A stretch of 64,000 bases of DNA, taken from assembly GCA_045652125.1 (NCBI GenBank), contig JAZRTT010000016.1, forward strand, positions 1 through 64,000, given 5' to 3'. This DNA is from Avoscillospira sp045652125 (lineage in GTDB: Bacteria > Bacillota > Clostridia > Oscillospirales > Oscillospiraceae). Positions 7,434 through 16,493 of this stretch are shown piece by piece. A program made the position numbers and the translations under genes. The stretch's first letter is position 1. Each line of letters opens with the position of its first letter. The notes under the pieces were generated by a model. The model worked only from the letters and a program-made list of their open reading frames with translations, was not told the origin of the DNA and did not search any database.

Positions 7434-9950
7434 ATGGCTGAGAAAAAGAAAACCTCATCCAAATCCAAAACCGCCGGAAAGGGCAATAGCCATGCAGCGG
7501 CGGCGACCCGGGCAGCTTACAAACAGCGCCGGCCCATCCGCAGAGAAGTATGCGCTGTGATCTGCCTGATCCTGGGCGTTCTTACCCTTGCCGGTCTGTT
7601 GATTCGGGATGGGAAACTGAACGATTTGGTGGTTCTGCTGGGTGCCGGCTTTTTTGGCGGCGGTGTCTACCTTCTGCCTGTGACCCTGATCATGGACTTT
7701 GTCATTCTGATGTTCCATGATGGCCGACCGGTACGGTTCCGGGTCGTGTGTACATGGGTGGCTGCTTTGTGCGTGGGTGCGCTGGCCTATTTGCTGGGGG
7801 GCTTCCCCCGCTTGGATTGGGAACCTGCTATGGTGGCTGCCCTGTGGAAAGAGGGCGGCGTTCTGTCCGGCCTGCTGGCTCTGTCTTTGGAGCTTCTCAT
7901 TACCAAAGGGCTGACTGTCTGCCTGATGATCCTGCTTTTACTGAGCAGCGCCATGCTGTCGGTTCGGATCACCCCGGCCAGCTTGTTCCGGGCCATCCGC
8001 AATCGTCCCCGACTGGAATATGACCCGCCAAAGCGGGAGCATCCGGACACAGCGGAGGTCCTTGTGAACCATGTGGCCCAGAAGCAGATCGAGCGGGCCG
8101 AGCGGAAAAGGAGCAGCATCTCCGAATTTGACCTGCCTGTGGACGGGCCTCTGAAGGAGGTCCCTGCCCCTGCACCGAAAAAGCAGGAACGAAAGGCGAA
8201 AAAGCGGGATGCCTTTCTGGAGGAAGTGGCACGGTATGAAGACAAGCCTCTGCCGGAAATGCCTCCTATGGACGATTTTATCCAGGAGCCTCCTCTGGTG
8301 GTGAAGCGGGCAGCCGAGCCGGAAGAAGATCTGCCGCCCATCGAGCCTTTGCAGGATCCCTCTCAGAAGGTGAAAAAAGAAGAAGCGCTTTTGGAAGCGG
8401 CGAAGATCGCCTCACAGATCGAAAATGCTGCCGAACAGCAGAAAGCTTATGCTTATCCACCGGAATCGCTGCTGAACCGGGGAGATGACAGTACCGTGGA
8501 CGGTACTGGGGAAATGCAGATCAATGCCCAGCGCCTCAACGATACTCTGGCCAGCTTCAGTATTGATGCCCATATCATCAATGTCATCCGAGGCCCCTCC
8601 GTGACCCGGTATGAATTGGAACTGGACCGCGGCGTGAAGCTGTCCAAGGTGACGAACCTTGCCGATGATATTGCCCTTTCTTTGGGAGCAGCCAGCGTGC
8701 GAATTGCGGCGATTCCCGATAAGATCTCCGTGGTGGGCATAGAGGTGCCCAACAAACTGGTATCCACAGTGCGAATCCATGATGTGATCGGTTCTGTGGA
8801 GTTCAGTAAGAGCAAATCTAAGATTTCTTTTGCTGTGGGCAAAGACATCGGCGGTAAATGTATCGTCGGTGACATTGCCAAGCTGCCTCATATGCTCATT
8901 GCCGGTACCACCGGTTCCGGTAAATCTGTGTGTATGAACAGCCTGATCGTCTCCCTGCTTTACAAAGCTAAGCCGGAAGAGGTCCGTATGATCATGGTGG
9001 ACCCCAAAATGGTGGAATTGGGGATGTATAACGGGATTCCCCACCTGCTGATCCCGGTGGTTACCGATCCCAAGAAGGCGGCAGGCGCCCTTCAATGGGC
9101 CGTGACGGAAATGATGAAGCGGTATCGTCTCATGGCGGATGCCGGAGCAAAAGATCTGGAATCCTACAACAAGCTATGCGGGGAACCGGGGGACGACCGG
9201 CAGCCCTTGCCTCAGATCGTGGTGGTCATTGATGAGCTGGCAGATCTGATGCTTGTGGCGGCAAAGGAAGTGGAAGAGGCCATCTGCCGCGTAGCCCAGA
9301 TGGGCCGTGCATCCGGCATTCATTTGGTCATTGCCACACAGAGACCTTCTGCCGATGTCATTACCGGTCTGATGAAGGCCAATATTCCGTCCCGCATTGC
9401 CTTTGCCGTTGCCTCTGCCATGGAGTCCCGAATCATTCTGGACGCGACCGGTGCAGAAAAGCTGGTGGGCAAGGGCGATATGCTCTATTCTCCCTTGGGG
9501 CAGGGTAAGCCCCGTCGGGTACAGGGCTGTTTCATCACAGAGGAAGAAACGCAGGCGGTGGTGGAATACATCAAGAAGAATACGTCCGCTTCTTATGATA
9601 ACGAAGTTATGGATCAGATCAACCAAAAAGCTGCTGAAAGCGGCAAGTCCTCCGGCGGCGGTGCCAATGTTACGGCAGAGCCGGTGACCGATGGGGACGA
9701 ATTGCTGCCGCAGGCGGTGGATGTGATACTGGAAACGGGACAGGCCTCTGTCTCCATGCTCCAGCGGCGGCTGAAACTGGGTTATGCCAGAGCAGCACGC
9801 ATCGTGGACGAAATGGAGGAAAAAGGTATCGTTGGTCCCTTTGAGGGCTCCAAACCCCGTCAGCTGCTTATTACCAAAGAACAATGGCAGCAGATGCAGG
9901 GTCTGGTACCGGCAGAGGAGAACCCTCCGGTGGAGGAGGAAATTCCGTAA
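7434..9950 (+). CDS. spoIIIE: DNA translocase FtsK/SpoIIIE
   Basis: 838-residue septal DNA pump that clears the chromosome from the division or sporulation septum. Residues 1-30 are basic and about 35-180 hold four membrane helices. A charged linker (about 200-350) rich in P/E/K follows, then the motor domain with Walker A GTTGSGKSV (about 491-499) and Walker B VVVIDELADL (about 595). A winged-helix gamma domain that reads polarity sequences occupies about 755-825. The start at 7434 has AAAGGAG upstream and lies just after uppP; the longer frame into uppP lacks a site. Confidence 0.96.
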   Translation: MAEKKKTSSKSKTAGKGNSHAAAATRAAYKQRRPIRREVCAVICLILGVLTLAGLLIRDGKLNDLVVLLGAGFFGGGVYLLPVTLIMDFVILMFHDGRPVRFRVVCTWVAALCVGALAYLLGGFPRLDWEPAMVAALWKEGGVLSGLLALSLELLITKGLTVCLMILLLLSSAMLSVRITPASLFRAIRNRPRLEYDPPKREHPDTAEVLVNHVAQKQIERAERKRSSISEFDLPVDGPLKEVPAPAPKKQERKAKKRDAFLEEVARYEDKPLPEMPPMDDFIQEPPLVVKRAAEPEEDLPPIEPLQDPSQKVKKEEALLEAAKIASQIENAAEQQKAYAYPPESLLNRGDDSTVDGTGEMQINAQRLNDTLASFSIDAHIINVIRGPSVTRYELELDRGVKLSKVTNLADDIALSLGAASVRIAAIPDKISVVGIEVPNKLVSTVRIHDVIGSVEFSKSKSKISFAVGKDIGGKCIVGDIAKLPHMLIAGTTGSGKSVCMNSLIVSLLYKAKPEEVRMIMVDPKMVELGMYNGIPHLLIPVVTDPKKAAGALQWAVTEMMKRYRLMADAGAKDLESYNKLCGEPGDDRQPLPQIVVVIDELADLMLVAAKEVEEAICRVAQMGRASGIHLVIATQRPSADVITGLMKANIPSRIAFAVASAMESRIILDATGAEKLVGKGDMLYSPLGQGKPRRVQGCFITEEETQAVVEYIKKNTSASYDNEVMDQINQKAAESGKSSGGGANVTAEPVTDGDELLPQAVDVILETGQASVSMLQRRLKLGYARAARIVDEMEEKGIVGPFEGSKPRQLLITKEQWQQMQGLVPAEENPPVEEEIP

Positions 9951-10025
9951 GTTCGGGGGTGTCCCCCGTGCATAAAATTTGCGCTGCATCCGGCAGGGTC
10001 GGAGCAGCAGCAGGAGGAAAAACAT

Positions 10026-10631
10026 ATGAATAACAGAAAAACATCATTGGAAAAGACCAAGGCCCTTGTGGGCATGGCCATTTTCACCGCCATTGTTGTG
10101 GTTTTGCAAATTCTTGCAACGGCATTGGGCAGATTGGGCATGACGCCGCCGTCTTTGGTGCTGATTCCCATCGTCATCGGTTCTGCTGTCTATGGCATCA
10201 AAACCGGTGCATGGCTGGGATTTGTCTTTGGGATCGTGGTGCTCCTTGCCGGTGTAATGGGCGCAGACCTGTTTACTGCCGGTATGTGGAACTATAATCC
10301 CTTTGCCACGGCTGCCATTTGTATCGTCAAAGGCGTGGCCGCCGGTGTCTGTGCCGGTGGACTGTTCCGCCTGCTGGCCAAGGTGAACCGGACGGTGGCC
10401 GTGGTGGTCTCCGCCATGGTCTGCCCTGTGGTGAACACCGGATTGTTTCTGCTTGGTTCTGCTTTGTTCTTCCGGTCTTATTTGATGCAGACCTACGCTG
10501 TGGAAGCCGCAGGCTTTGTGGGATTTTTGTTCCTGGGTCTGGTGGGTGTCAACTTCCTTTTGGAAGTAGCCATCAATCTGATCCTCAGCCCCATGATTCT
10601 TCGGGTGCTGAAGGCCGGGAAGAAAATCTGA
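10026..10631 (+). CDS. ECF transporter S component, substrate unknown
   Basis: 201 residues, six hydrophobic segments, with the N-terminal basic/AxxxA pattern (KTKALVGMAIFTAIVVVLQ) by which S components contact EcfT. It is the substrate-binding membrane subunit of an energy-coupling-factor vitamin transporter; the shared EcfA/EcfA'/EcfT module is not in the window. No riboswitch precedes it to reveal the ligand. AGGAGG lies 8 nt upstream. It is 75 nt behind ftsK and ends at a terminator. Confidence 0.82.
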   Translation: MNNRKTSLEKTKALVGMAIFTAIVVVLQILATALGRLGMTPPSLVLIPIVIGSAVYGIKTGAWLGFVFGIVVLLAGVMGADLFTAGMWNYNPFATAAICIVKGVAAGVCAGGLFRLLAKVNRTVAVVVSAMVCPVVNTGLFLLGSALFFRSYLMQTYAVEAAGFVGFLFLGLVGVNFLLEVAINLILSPMILRVLKAGKKI

Positions 10632-10643
10632 CCGGTTATTTGG

Positions 10644-10683
10644 AAAAAAGGACCGCGATCTGTGTGGATTGCGGTCCTTTTTG
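10644..10683 (+). terminator. intrinsic terminator
   Basis: AAAAAAGGACCGC and GCGGTCCTTTTT form a stem with a 14-nt loop after the ECF S-component gene. Confidence 0.8.
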
Positions 10684-10703
10684 TTGAATACTGTCGAAAA
10701 AGA

Positions 10704-10732
10704 TTGACTTTTTTCAAATATGAACATATAAT
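10704..10732 (+). promoter_or_regulatory. promoter of lysine-riboswitch transcript
   Basis: TTGACT (10704-10709) and TATAAT (10727-10732), 17-nt spacer, immediately before the L-box. Confidence 0.85.
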
Positions 10733-10747
10733 GAATAGACCAAGCAT

Positions 10748-10930
10748 GATAGAGGTGCAAAGTTCAAGATTACTCTTTCCTATGGGACAGGCCCGGGGGA
10801 GGGGAAAGGGGACTTTGCCGAGGTTTTGTGATCTCGCCTGTGGGATGCGAAGCCGGGCCGTGGGAGAACATCCTGCGGACTGTCATCCTTTTTGGGATGG
10901 AGCGCTGTCGTTGGTTCATACAAGGAATCT
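10748..10930 (+). promoter_or_regulatory. lysine riboswitch (L-box)
   Basis: The conserved core elements occur in order: AGAGGTGC near the 5' end, then GGAAAGGGGACTTTGCCGAGG (10802-10822), then CTGTCATC...GGGATGGAGCGCTGTC (about 10879-10910). Together these match the lysine aptamer. A strong terminator hairpin (10942-10974) follows, so lysine binding should cause premature termination of the downstream transporter gene. Promoter, aptamer, terminator and gene are in the expected order. Confidence 0.9.
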
Positions 10931-10941
10931 GTAATCTGTAT

Positions 10942-10974
10942 GAAGCCGTGGCGCTGCCATGGCTTCATTTTTTG
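10942..10974 (+). terminator. riboswitch expression-platform terminator
   Basis: GAAGCCGTGGC pairs with GCCATGGCTTC (with one G-T pair) around GCT, followed by ATTTTTT. It lies between the lysine aptamer and the NhaC-family gene, as expected for transcription attenuation. Confidence 0.85.
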
Positions 10975-10994
10975 TAAAAGAAAGGAAAACGCAC

Positions 10995-12611
10995 ATGAAA
11001 AACAAGAGAATTTCCATTGTGGCTCTCATCGTGGCCATTGCTGTGATCGCTATGGCTGTTATCGTGACTGTCACCGGCGTGGAAACCGTTGCCACTTTCT
11101 GGGCTCTGGTTCCTCCCATCGTTGCCATCGGTTTGGCTCTGATCACGAAGGAAGTTTATTCCTCTTTGTTCACCGGTATCGTTGTCGGCGGTATCCTGGG
11201 CTGTATGGGCTCTGCCCCTGCTGCAGTTGACCATGTGGTCAGCACCGGTATTATCGCCGCCATCGAAGGTACGGCCGGTATCTTCCTGTTCCTGGTCATT
11301 CTGGGTGTCATCGTGGCTCTCATCAACAAGGCCGGCGGCAGTGCCGCTTTCGGCCGTTGGGCAAAGACTCACATCAAGTCCCGTGCAGGTGCACAGCTGG
11401 CTACCTTCGCTTTGGGTATTCTCATCTTCATCGATGACTACTTCAACTGCCTGACCGTTGGTTCCGTCATGCTGCCTGTGACTGACAGCCACAAGATCTC
11501 CCGGGCCAAGCTCAGCTACATCATCGATGCCACTGCCGCTCCTATCTGCATGATCGCACCCATCAGCTCCTGGGCTGCCGCTGTTTCCAGCTATGCAGAA
11601 GGCACCGGCCTGTCCGGCATTGAGCTGTTCATCCGTGCCATTCCCTTTAACTTCTACTCCTTGCTGACCCTGGTGTTCATCGTGGTTCTGGTCTTTATGA
11701 AGGCGGACTTCGGCCCCATGGCCAAGCACGAGCGTAATGCCATCGAAAACGGTGACCTGTTCTCCACCGAAGAGCGTGTGGACGGCATTGAGGTAGAGGC
11801 CAACCCCAAGGGCAAGGTTATGGACCTGATTCTCCCTGTGGTGGTTCTGGTTGCGATCTCCGTCATCGGCCTTCTGTACATCGGCGGTTTCTTTGGCGTT
11901 GATGCATGGGGCGGCACCGAGTGTGCCGGCAGCTTCGTTGCTGCTTTCGGCAATACCGATGCTACGGTTGGTCTGCCTTGGGGCGCGATCATTGCTCTGG
12001 TCGTTATCATTGCTTATCTGATGATTCGCAAGCTGGTCACCTTCAAGGATGCTATGGAGTGCATCCCCCAGGGCTTCATCGCCATGGTTCCCGCTATCAT
12101 GATTTTGACCATGGCTACTGCTCTGAAGAACGTTTCCAACGATCTGCTGGGTTCCGCCACTTATGTGGAAGCTCTCATGCAGAGCGAAGCTGCTCAGAGC
12201 CTCAATGCTTTCCTGCCTGCAGTTATTTTCATCGTGGCTTGCCTGCTGGCCTTTGCCACCGGCACTTCCTGGGGCACTTTTGGTATTCTGATCCCCATCG
12301 TGTCCAATATGTTTGATCCCACCAACCCCCTGCTGTACATTGGTATGTCTGCTTGTCTGGCTGGTGCTGTTTGCGGCGACCACTGCTCTCCCATTTCCGA
12401 TACTACCATCATGTCCTCCGCAGGTGCTCGCTGTGTCCATGTCAACCATGTGTCCACCCAGCTGCCCTATTCCATCTCCGTTGCCGTCATCAGCTTTATC
12501 TGCTTCATCGTTGCCGGCTTCGTGCAGAATGCTGTCATCTGCCTGGCTCTGGGCGTTGTCCTGGTAGTCGGCTTCCTGGCTGTTATGAAGAAGCGCACAA
12601 AGAAAGCCTAA
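10995..12611 (+). CDS. lysW: NhaC-family carrier under lysine control (LysW-like)
   Basis: 538 residues with about 12 membrane helices and NhaC-superfamily signatures (LIFIDDYFNCLTVGS, GDHCSPISDTTIMSSAGA). Annotation by similarity alone would be Na+/H+ antiporter. The lysine riboswitch ahead of it makes a lysine transporter more likely; riboswitch-controlled NhaC-type 'LysW' carriers have been predicted as lysine uptake systems. ATG at 10995 has AAAGGAAA upstream; the in-frame ATG at 10959 lies inside the terminator stem and is rejected. Codon use is strongly biased (CTG, GCC, ATC), suggesting high expression. Confidence 0.85.
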   Translation: MKNKRISIVALIVAIAVIAMAVIVTVTGVETVATFWALVPPIVAIGLALITKEVYSSLFTGIVVGGILGCMGSAPAAVDHVVSTGIIAAIEGTAGIFLFLVILGVIVALINKAGGSAAFGRWAKTHIKSRAGAQLATFALGILIFIDDYFNCLTVGSVMLPVTDSHKISRAKLSYIIDATAAPICMIAPISSWAAAVSSYAEGTGLSGIELFIRAIPFNFYSLLTLVFIVVLVFMKADFGPMAKHERNAIENGDLFSTEERVDGIEVEANPKGKVMDLILPVVVLVAISVIGLLYIGGFFGVDAWGGTECAGSFVAAFGNTDATVGLPWGAIIALVVIIAYLMIRKLVTFKDAMECIPQGFIAMVPAIMILTMATALKNVSNDLLGSATYVEALMQSEAAQSLNAFLPAVIFIVACLLAFATGTSWGTFGILIPIVSNMFDPTNPLLYIGMSACLAGAVCGDHCSPISDTTIMSSAGARCVHVNHVSTQLPYSISVAVISFICFIVAGFVQNAVICLALGVVLVVGFLAVMKKRTKKA

Positions 12612-12623
12612 ACGTATTGTATA

Positions 12624-12657
12624 AAAAATCCGCATCCTTTTGGATGCGGATTTTTTT
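12624..12657. terminator. bidirectional terminator
   Basis: AAAAATCCGCATCC and GGATGCGGATTTTT around TTTT/T, between the convergent lysine-carrier and carbamate-kinase genes; A and T runs flank both sides. Confidence 0.85.
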
Positions 12658-12660
12658 GTG

Positions 12661-13605
12661 TCATTTTTGTCGGATGGCTGTGCCGGTTTTGCCGGCAATG
12701 CCGTCTCTGGCTTTTTCCAAAAGGGTAATAAGGGCTGTTCTGCCGGGAGCGGATTCGGCAAATTTGACTGCCGCTTCCACCTTGGGGAGCATAGAACCGG
12801 GGGCAAATTGGCCGTCGGCTATGTGCTTCCGGGCTTCGTCAGGGGAGAGACTGTCCAGCCACTTTTCGTTTTCCTTGCGGAAGTTGATCGCCACCTTTTC
12901 CACAGCGGTGAGGATAATGAGGGTGTCGGCACCCAGCAGCTCCGCCAGAAGCTCGGAGGCAAAATCCTTGTCAATGACTGCCGCTGCACCCTTCAGGTGA
13001 TTGCCCTCTGTTCGGAATACGGGGATTCCGCCGCCGCCGCAGCAGATGACCACGTGTCCGTCCTCTGTCAGGGCCCGGATTGCACCGGCCTCAATGATGT
13101 GCTTAGGCTTGGGGGAGGCCACATACCGCCGCCAGCCCCGTCCGGCATCTTCCTTGAATAAAAATCCGGTTTTTTCTGCCATAGCCTTGGCCTCTTCCTC
13201 TGTGAGGAATTTGCCGATGGGCTTGCTGGGGTTTTGGAAAGCCGGGTCATTGGGGTCTACTTCCACCTGAGTGACCATCGTTACCACCGGTTTGTTGGTA
13301 ATGCCCCGGTCAAATAAAGTCTCTCTCAGAGCATTTTGCAGGTCGTAGCCGATATAAGCCTGACTCATAGCACCGCAGACGGAGAGGGGTGTTGCTCCCT
13401 GGGTGGGGTCTTGGTGCATCAGAGCCAGCATGGCATTGTTGATGATGCCCACCTGAGGGCCGTTTCCGTGGGCAATAATGACCTCGTTGCCGTCTTCAAT
13501 CAAGTCTACAATGGCGTTTGCTGTGATTTTTACTGCGTTGGCTTGTTCCGGCAGGGTGGTACCCAGAGCATTGCCGCCCAGTGCAATGACGATACGTTTG
13601 GACAT
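12661..13605 (-). CDS. arcC: carbamate kinase
   Basis: 314 residues; converts carbamoyl phosphate plus ADP to ATP, CO2 and ammonia. Motifs include IALGGNAL (6-13), AHGNGPQVG (about 45-53), GWRRYVASPKP and CCGGGGIPV, all of the amino-acid-kinase fold carbamate kinases. It is last in a minus-strand run ygeY-ygeW-arcC with gaps of 29 and 72 nt. No arginine deiminase or ornithine carbamoyltransferase is nearby; its carbamoyl phosphate most likely comes from the YgeW reaction, giving substrate-level ATP. Confidence 0.96.
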   Translation of the reverse strand: MSKRIVIALGGNALGTTLPEQANAVKITANAIVDLIEDGNEVIIAHGNGPQVGIINNAMLALMHQDPTQGATPLSVCGAMSQAYIGYDLQNALRETLFDRGITNKPVVTMVTQVEVDPNDPAFQNPSKPIGKFLTEEEAKAMAEKTGFLFKEDAGRGWRRYVASPKPKHIIEAGAIRALTEDGHVVICCGGGGIPVFRTEGNHLKGAAAVIDKDFASELLAELLGADTLIILTAVEKVAINFRKENEKWLDSLSPDEARKHIADGQFAPGSMLPKVEAAVKFAESAPGRTALITLLEKARDGIAGKTGTAIRQK

Positions 13606-13677
13606 TTTATGTCAACCTTTCTGCAATACAGAGCCGCACCCTTTTTCTATATAGGATCAGGGTGCGGCGTGGTGAGA

Positions 13678-14871
13678 TCAGAATTTTTTTCTCTGCTCGT
13701 CAGAGCCATCCAGCTCCATCAGAGCCTTAACGGGGTCTTTCACTTTGGCAAGGAAGATCATGGCGGCGATGATATAGGGCTTAAAGGAAGCCTGTTTATA
13801 AAGGGGGACCATATAGCGATCGAAAACAGAGGCATCCACTTCACCGGACTCACAACTGACGCCGGTGATATCGGCAGGAAGGCAGTGGAGATACAGTGCC
13901 TTGCCGTCCTTGGTATGCTGCATCATTTCCTCGGTGCAGGCCCAGTCTTTGTGCTGGGCGTTCTGGGCCAAAAGCTCTTTTTCCAGTGCATCAATACCTG
14001 CCTTGTCGCCCTGCTGGTACAGCTTGGTGCGCTGCTCCATGGCAGCAAAGGGTGCCCAGGATTTGGGGTAGACGATATCTGCATCCCGGAACGCTTCTTC
14101 CATGGAGTTGGTCTTGGTAAAGGTGCAGCCGTTTTCTTCGGCGTTTTTCTTTGCGATCTCTTCGATCTCAGGCATGACTTCATAGCCTTCGGGGTGCGCC
14201 AGAACGACATCCATGCCGAAACGGGAGAATAGTCCGATGACGCCCTGGGGCACAGACAGAGGTTTGCCGTAGGAGGGGGAGTAGGCCCAGGTCATAGCCA
14301 CCTTTTTGCCCTTGAGGTTTTCCACACCGCCGAACTCATGGATCAGATGCAGCATATCTGCCATACACTGGGTAGGATGGTCTACATCACACTGCAGGTT
14401 GACCAATGTAGGCCGCTGCTCCAGAATGCCTTCCTCGTAGCCCTCGTCCAGCGCATCCATAAAGGTTTTCTGATACTTGTGGCCTTCGCCGATAAACATA
14501 TCGTCCCGAATGCCGATGACTTCTGCCATAAAGGACACCATGTTGGCCGTCTCACGGACGGTCTCTCCATGGGCGATCTGGCTGACCTTCTCATCCAGCA
14601 CCTGTTCTTCCAGACCCAGCAGATTGCAGGCGGAAGCATAGGAGAACCGGGTACGGGTGGAGTTGTCGCGGAAAATAGAAATGCCAAGGCCGGAGTCAAA
14701 AATGCGGGTGGGCTTATTCCGCTCACGGAGATCCCGCAGGGCATCCGCCACAGTAAAAATGGCATCCAGCTCATCGTTGGTCTTGTCCCAGGTCCAATAA
14801 AAATCGGATTTGTACATATTGTTGATTTTCAGGGTATCCAGGTGTCTTGCCAGTTCAACAGTTTTGCTCAT
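13678..14871 (-). CDS. ygeW: knotted carbamoyltransferase YgeW
   Basis: 397 residues of the aspartate/ornithine carbamoyltransferase superfamily. The carbamoyl-phosphate loop is FRDNSTRTRFSYAS (about 67-80) and the C-terminal site is ALYLHCLPADI. The long form with the MSKTVELARHLDTL start and the MTWAYSPSYGKPLSVPQG segment is characteristic of YgeW rather than OTCase. YgeW is thought to work in the phosphorolytic direction on a carbamoylated diaminopropionate-type substrate in purine breakdown, feeding carbamate kinase. AGGAGG precedes the ATG. Confidence 0.93.
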   Translation of the reverse strand: MSKTVELARHLDTLKINNMYKSDFYWTWDKTNDELDAIFTVADALRDLRERNKPTRIFDSGLGISIFRDNSTRTRFSYASACNLLGLEEQVLDEKVSQIAHGETVRETANMVSFMAEVIGIRDDMFIGEGHKYQKTFMDALDEGYEEGILEQRPTLVNLQCDVDHPTQCMADMLHLIHEFGGVENLKGKKVAMTWAYSPSYGKPLSVPQGVIGLFSRFGMDVVLAHPEGYEVMPEIEEIAKKNAEENGCTFTKTNSMEEAFRDADIVYPKSWAPFAAMEQRTKLYQQGDKAGIDALEKELLAQNAQHKDWACTEEMMQHTKDGKALYLHCLPADITGVSCESGEVDASVFDRYMVPLYKQASFKPYIIAAMIFLAKVKDPVKALMELDGSDEQRKKF

Positions 14872-14900
14872 AGTATTGTCCTCCTGCGGTATGTAGATAA

Positions 14901-16292
14901 TCAGCGAATATCGTTATCTGTAAGGCTCTGACGGAACTGGGTCACGTCAGTGGTCTTATTTTCTTCTTTGTACAGGCCGGGTACGGCAGCGTACAGAGCG
15001 GCACAAGTGACCAGATCCTGCTTCCATGTGATCTCGTTGGGAGCGTGCGCCTGACTCTCCGCACCGGGGCCGAAGCCGACACAGGGGATCCCATAACGTC
15101 CCTGAATGGAGACACCGTTGGTGGAGAAGGTCCACTTGTCCGTGAGGGGGCGATTGCGCTTTTCCATGGCAGAGGGTGCGCCGATGCGCTTGTCACCGAA
15201 CAGGTTATGATGGGCGTCGATGAGTGCCTGTACATGGGCAGACGTTTCTTTGTTGATCCAGGTAGGGAAGAAACATTCTGTTTCATAGACTTCGCCGGTC
15301 CATGCGGGGCGGTCGTACATATACATGCTGACTTTTACATCGTCACCGTATTTTTTACAGGCGGGCAGATCCCGAATTTCTTGCAGGCAGGAGTCCCATG
15401 TCTCACCGGCAGTCATGCGGCGGTCAATGGAGATGGCACAGGAATCTGCCACAGCACAACGGCTGGGGGAGGTGTAGAAGATCTGGGAGGTGGTGCAGGT
15501 GCCGCGGCCGAGGAAACGGGCATCTTCGTAGTGCTCGGGGTTGTATTTGGGGTTGAGCATTTTCACAAGACCTTTGATCTCCGTACCGTCTGCATCGTCA
15601 TTTTCGTTGAGAGCGCGGACATCCTGCAGAATGTCGGCCATTTTATAAATGGCGTTGTCACCTCGCTCAGGAGCGGAACCGTGGCAGGAGACACCCTTCA
15701 CATCCACCCGAATTTCCATACGGCCCCGGTGACCGCGGTAGATGCCGCCGTCGGTGGGCTCCGTTGAAATCACAAATTCAATCTTTTTTTGTGCTTCTTC
15801 CTTGCTGGGGAAGTATTTGTTCACGATGTACTGCCAGCACATACCGTCACAGTCTTCTTCCTGCACAGAGCCGACGACCATGATTTTATAGCCCTTGGGG
15901 ATGAGATCCAGGTCTTTCATGATCCGTGCACCGTAAACGGCGGAGGCCATGCCGCCTTCCTGATCGGAGCCGCCGCGGCCGTAGATGATCTCATCGGTTT
16001 CATAGCCTTTATAGGGATCATGCTCCCAGTTGGAAAGGTTGCCGATGCCAACCGTATCAATATGGGAGTCAATGGCGATGATCTTGTCTCCGTCGCCCAT
16101 CCAGCCGATAACGTTGCCGAGACCGTCGATCTCTACCTTGTCAAAGTTCAGACGGTTCATTTCCTGTTCAATGCACTTGACGACGCCTTCTTCCTCACAG
16201 CTCTCGCTGGGAATGGCGATCATGGCACGCAGGAATCTGCTCATATCATCCCGATAACCTGCAGCAGCCGCTTTGATTGCTTCGAAATTCAT
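14901..16292 (-). CDS. ygeY: YgeY-type selenium-metabolism-linked M20 hydrolase
   Basis: 463 residues, somewhat longer than the roughly 400-residue E. coli YgeY. M20 metallopeptidase metal ligands are visible: AIDSHIDTVG (H/D), YGRGGSDQEGG (D) and VQEEDCDG (E). In purine-degrading clusters YgeY-type enzymes are placed at amide/ureido hydrolysis of a 2,3-diureidopropionate-like intermediate. It is first gene of the minus-strand operon, directly downstream of a promoter at 16352-16379 whose -35 is overlapped by a perfect palindrome. GGGAGG lies upstream of the ATG. Confidence 0.92.
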   Translation of the reverse strand: MNFEAIKAAAAGYRDDMSRFLRAMIAIPSESCEEEGVVKCIEQEMNRLNFDKVEIDGLGNVIGWMGDGDKIIAIDSHIDTVGIGNLSNWEHDPYKGYETDEIIYGRGGSDQEGGMASAVYGARIMKDLDLIPKGYKIMVVGSVQEEDCDGMCWQYIVNKYFPSKEEAQKKIEFVISTEPTDGGIYRGHRGRMEIRVDVKGVSCHGSAPERGDNAIYKMADILQDVRALNENDDADGTEIKGLVKMLNPKYNPEHYEDARFLGRGTCTTSQIFYTSPSRCAVADSCAISIDRRMTAGETWDSCLQEIRDLPACKKYGDDVKVSMYMYDRPAWTGEVYETECFFPTWINKETSAHVQALIDAHHNLFGDKRIGAPSAMEKRNRPLTDKWTFSTNGVSIQGRYGIPCVGFGPGAESQAHAPNEITWKQDLVTCAALYAAVPGLYKEENKTTDVTQFRQSLTDNDIR

Positions 16293-16351
16293 ATACCGAT
16301 CCTCCCTATAAATTGTAGATAAGACCTGTTTTCAGGGATCTTTCTGATACC

Positions 16352-16379
16352 ATTCTAACATAAGTTGAGCGGTTGTCAA
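16352..16379 (-). promoter_or_regulatory. promoter of ygeY-ygeW-arcC
   Basis: Minus-strand TTGACA (16374-16379) and TAGAAT (16352-16357), 16-nt spacer, 60 nt before the ygeY start codon. Confidence 0.7.
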
Positions 16380-16395
16380 ACAAAATTTTTGTTTG
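16377..16395. promoter_or_regulatory. perfect palindrome over the ygeY -35 (operator candidate)
   Basis: CAAACAAAATTTTTGTTTG is a 9-bp perfect inverted repeat around one T. It overlaps the -35 of the ygeY promoter and lies 25 nt upstream of the divergent regulator's -35, a position suited to control both directions. The adjacent YheO/DauR-like regulator is the natural candidate to bind it. Confidence 0.5.
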
Positions 16396-16419
16396 GCTTA
16401 AAAATTTTTTAGATTCCTC

Positions 16420-16447
16420 TTGATTTTTATGACAATTGTGGTATGAT
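16420..16447 (+). promoter_or_regulatory. promoter of the divergent regulator/PLP operon
   Basis: TTGATT (16420-16425) and TATGAT (16442-16447), 16-nt spacer, 47 nt before the regulator ATG. Confidence 0.55.
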
Positions 16448-16493
16448 TAACACAGTCAAGGATGTTTAATTTGCACAAATCAGGAGGTGGGAC

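Noticed and set aside
10965..12806. 613-residue minus-strand frame opposite the NhaC-family gene
   Set aside because: It arises from biased codon use of the real plus-strand gene; composition is H/D/N/Q-rich and it lacks a ribosome site.
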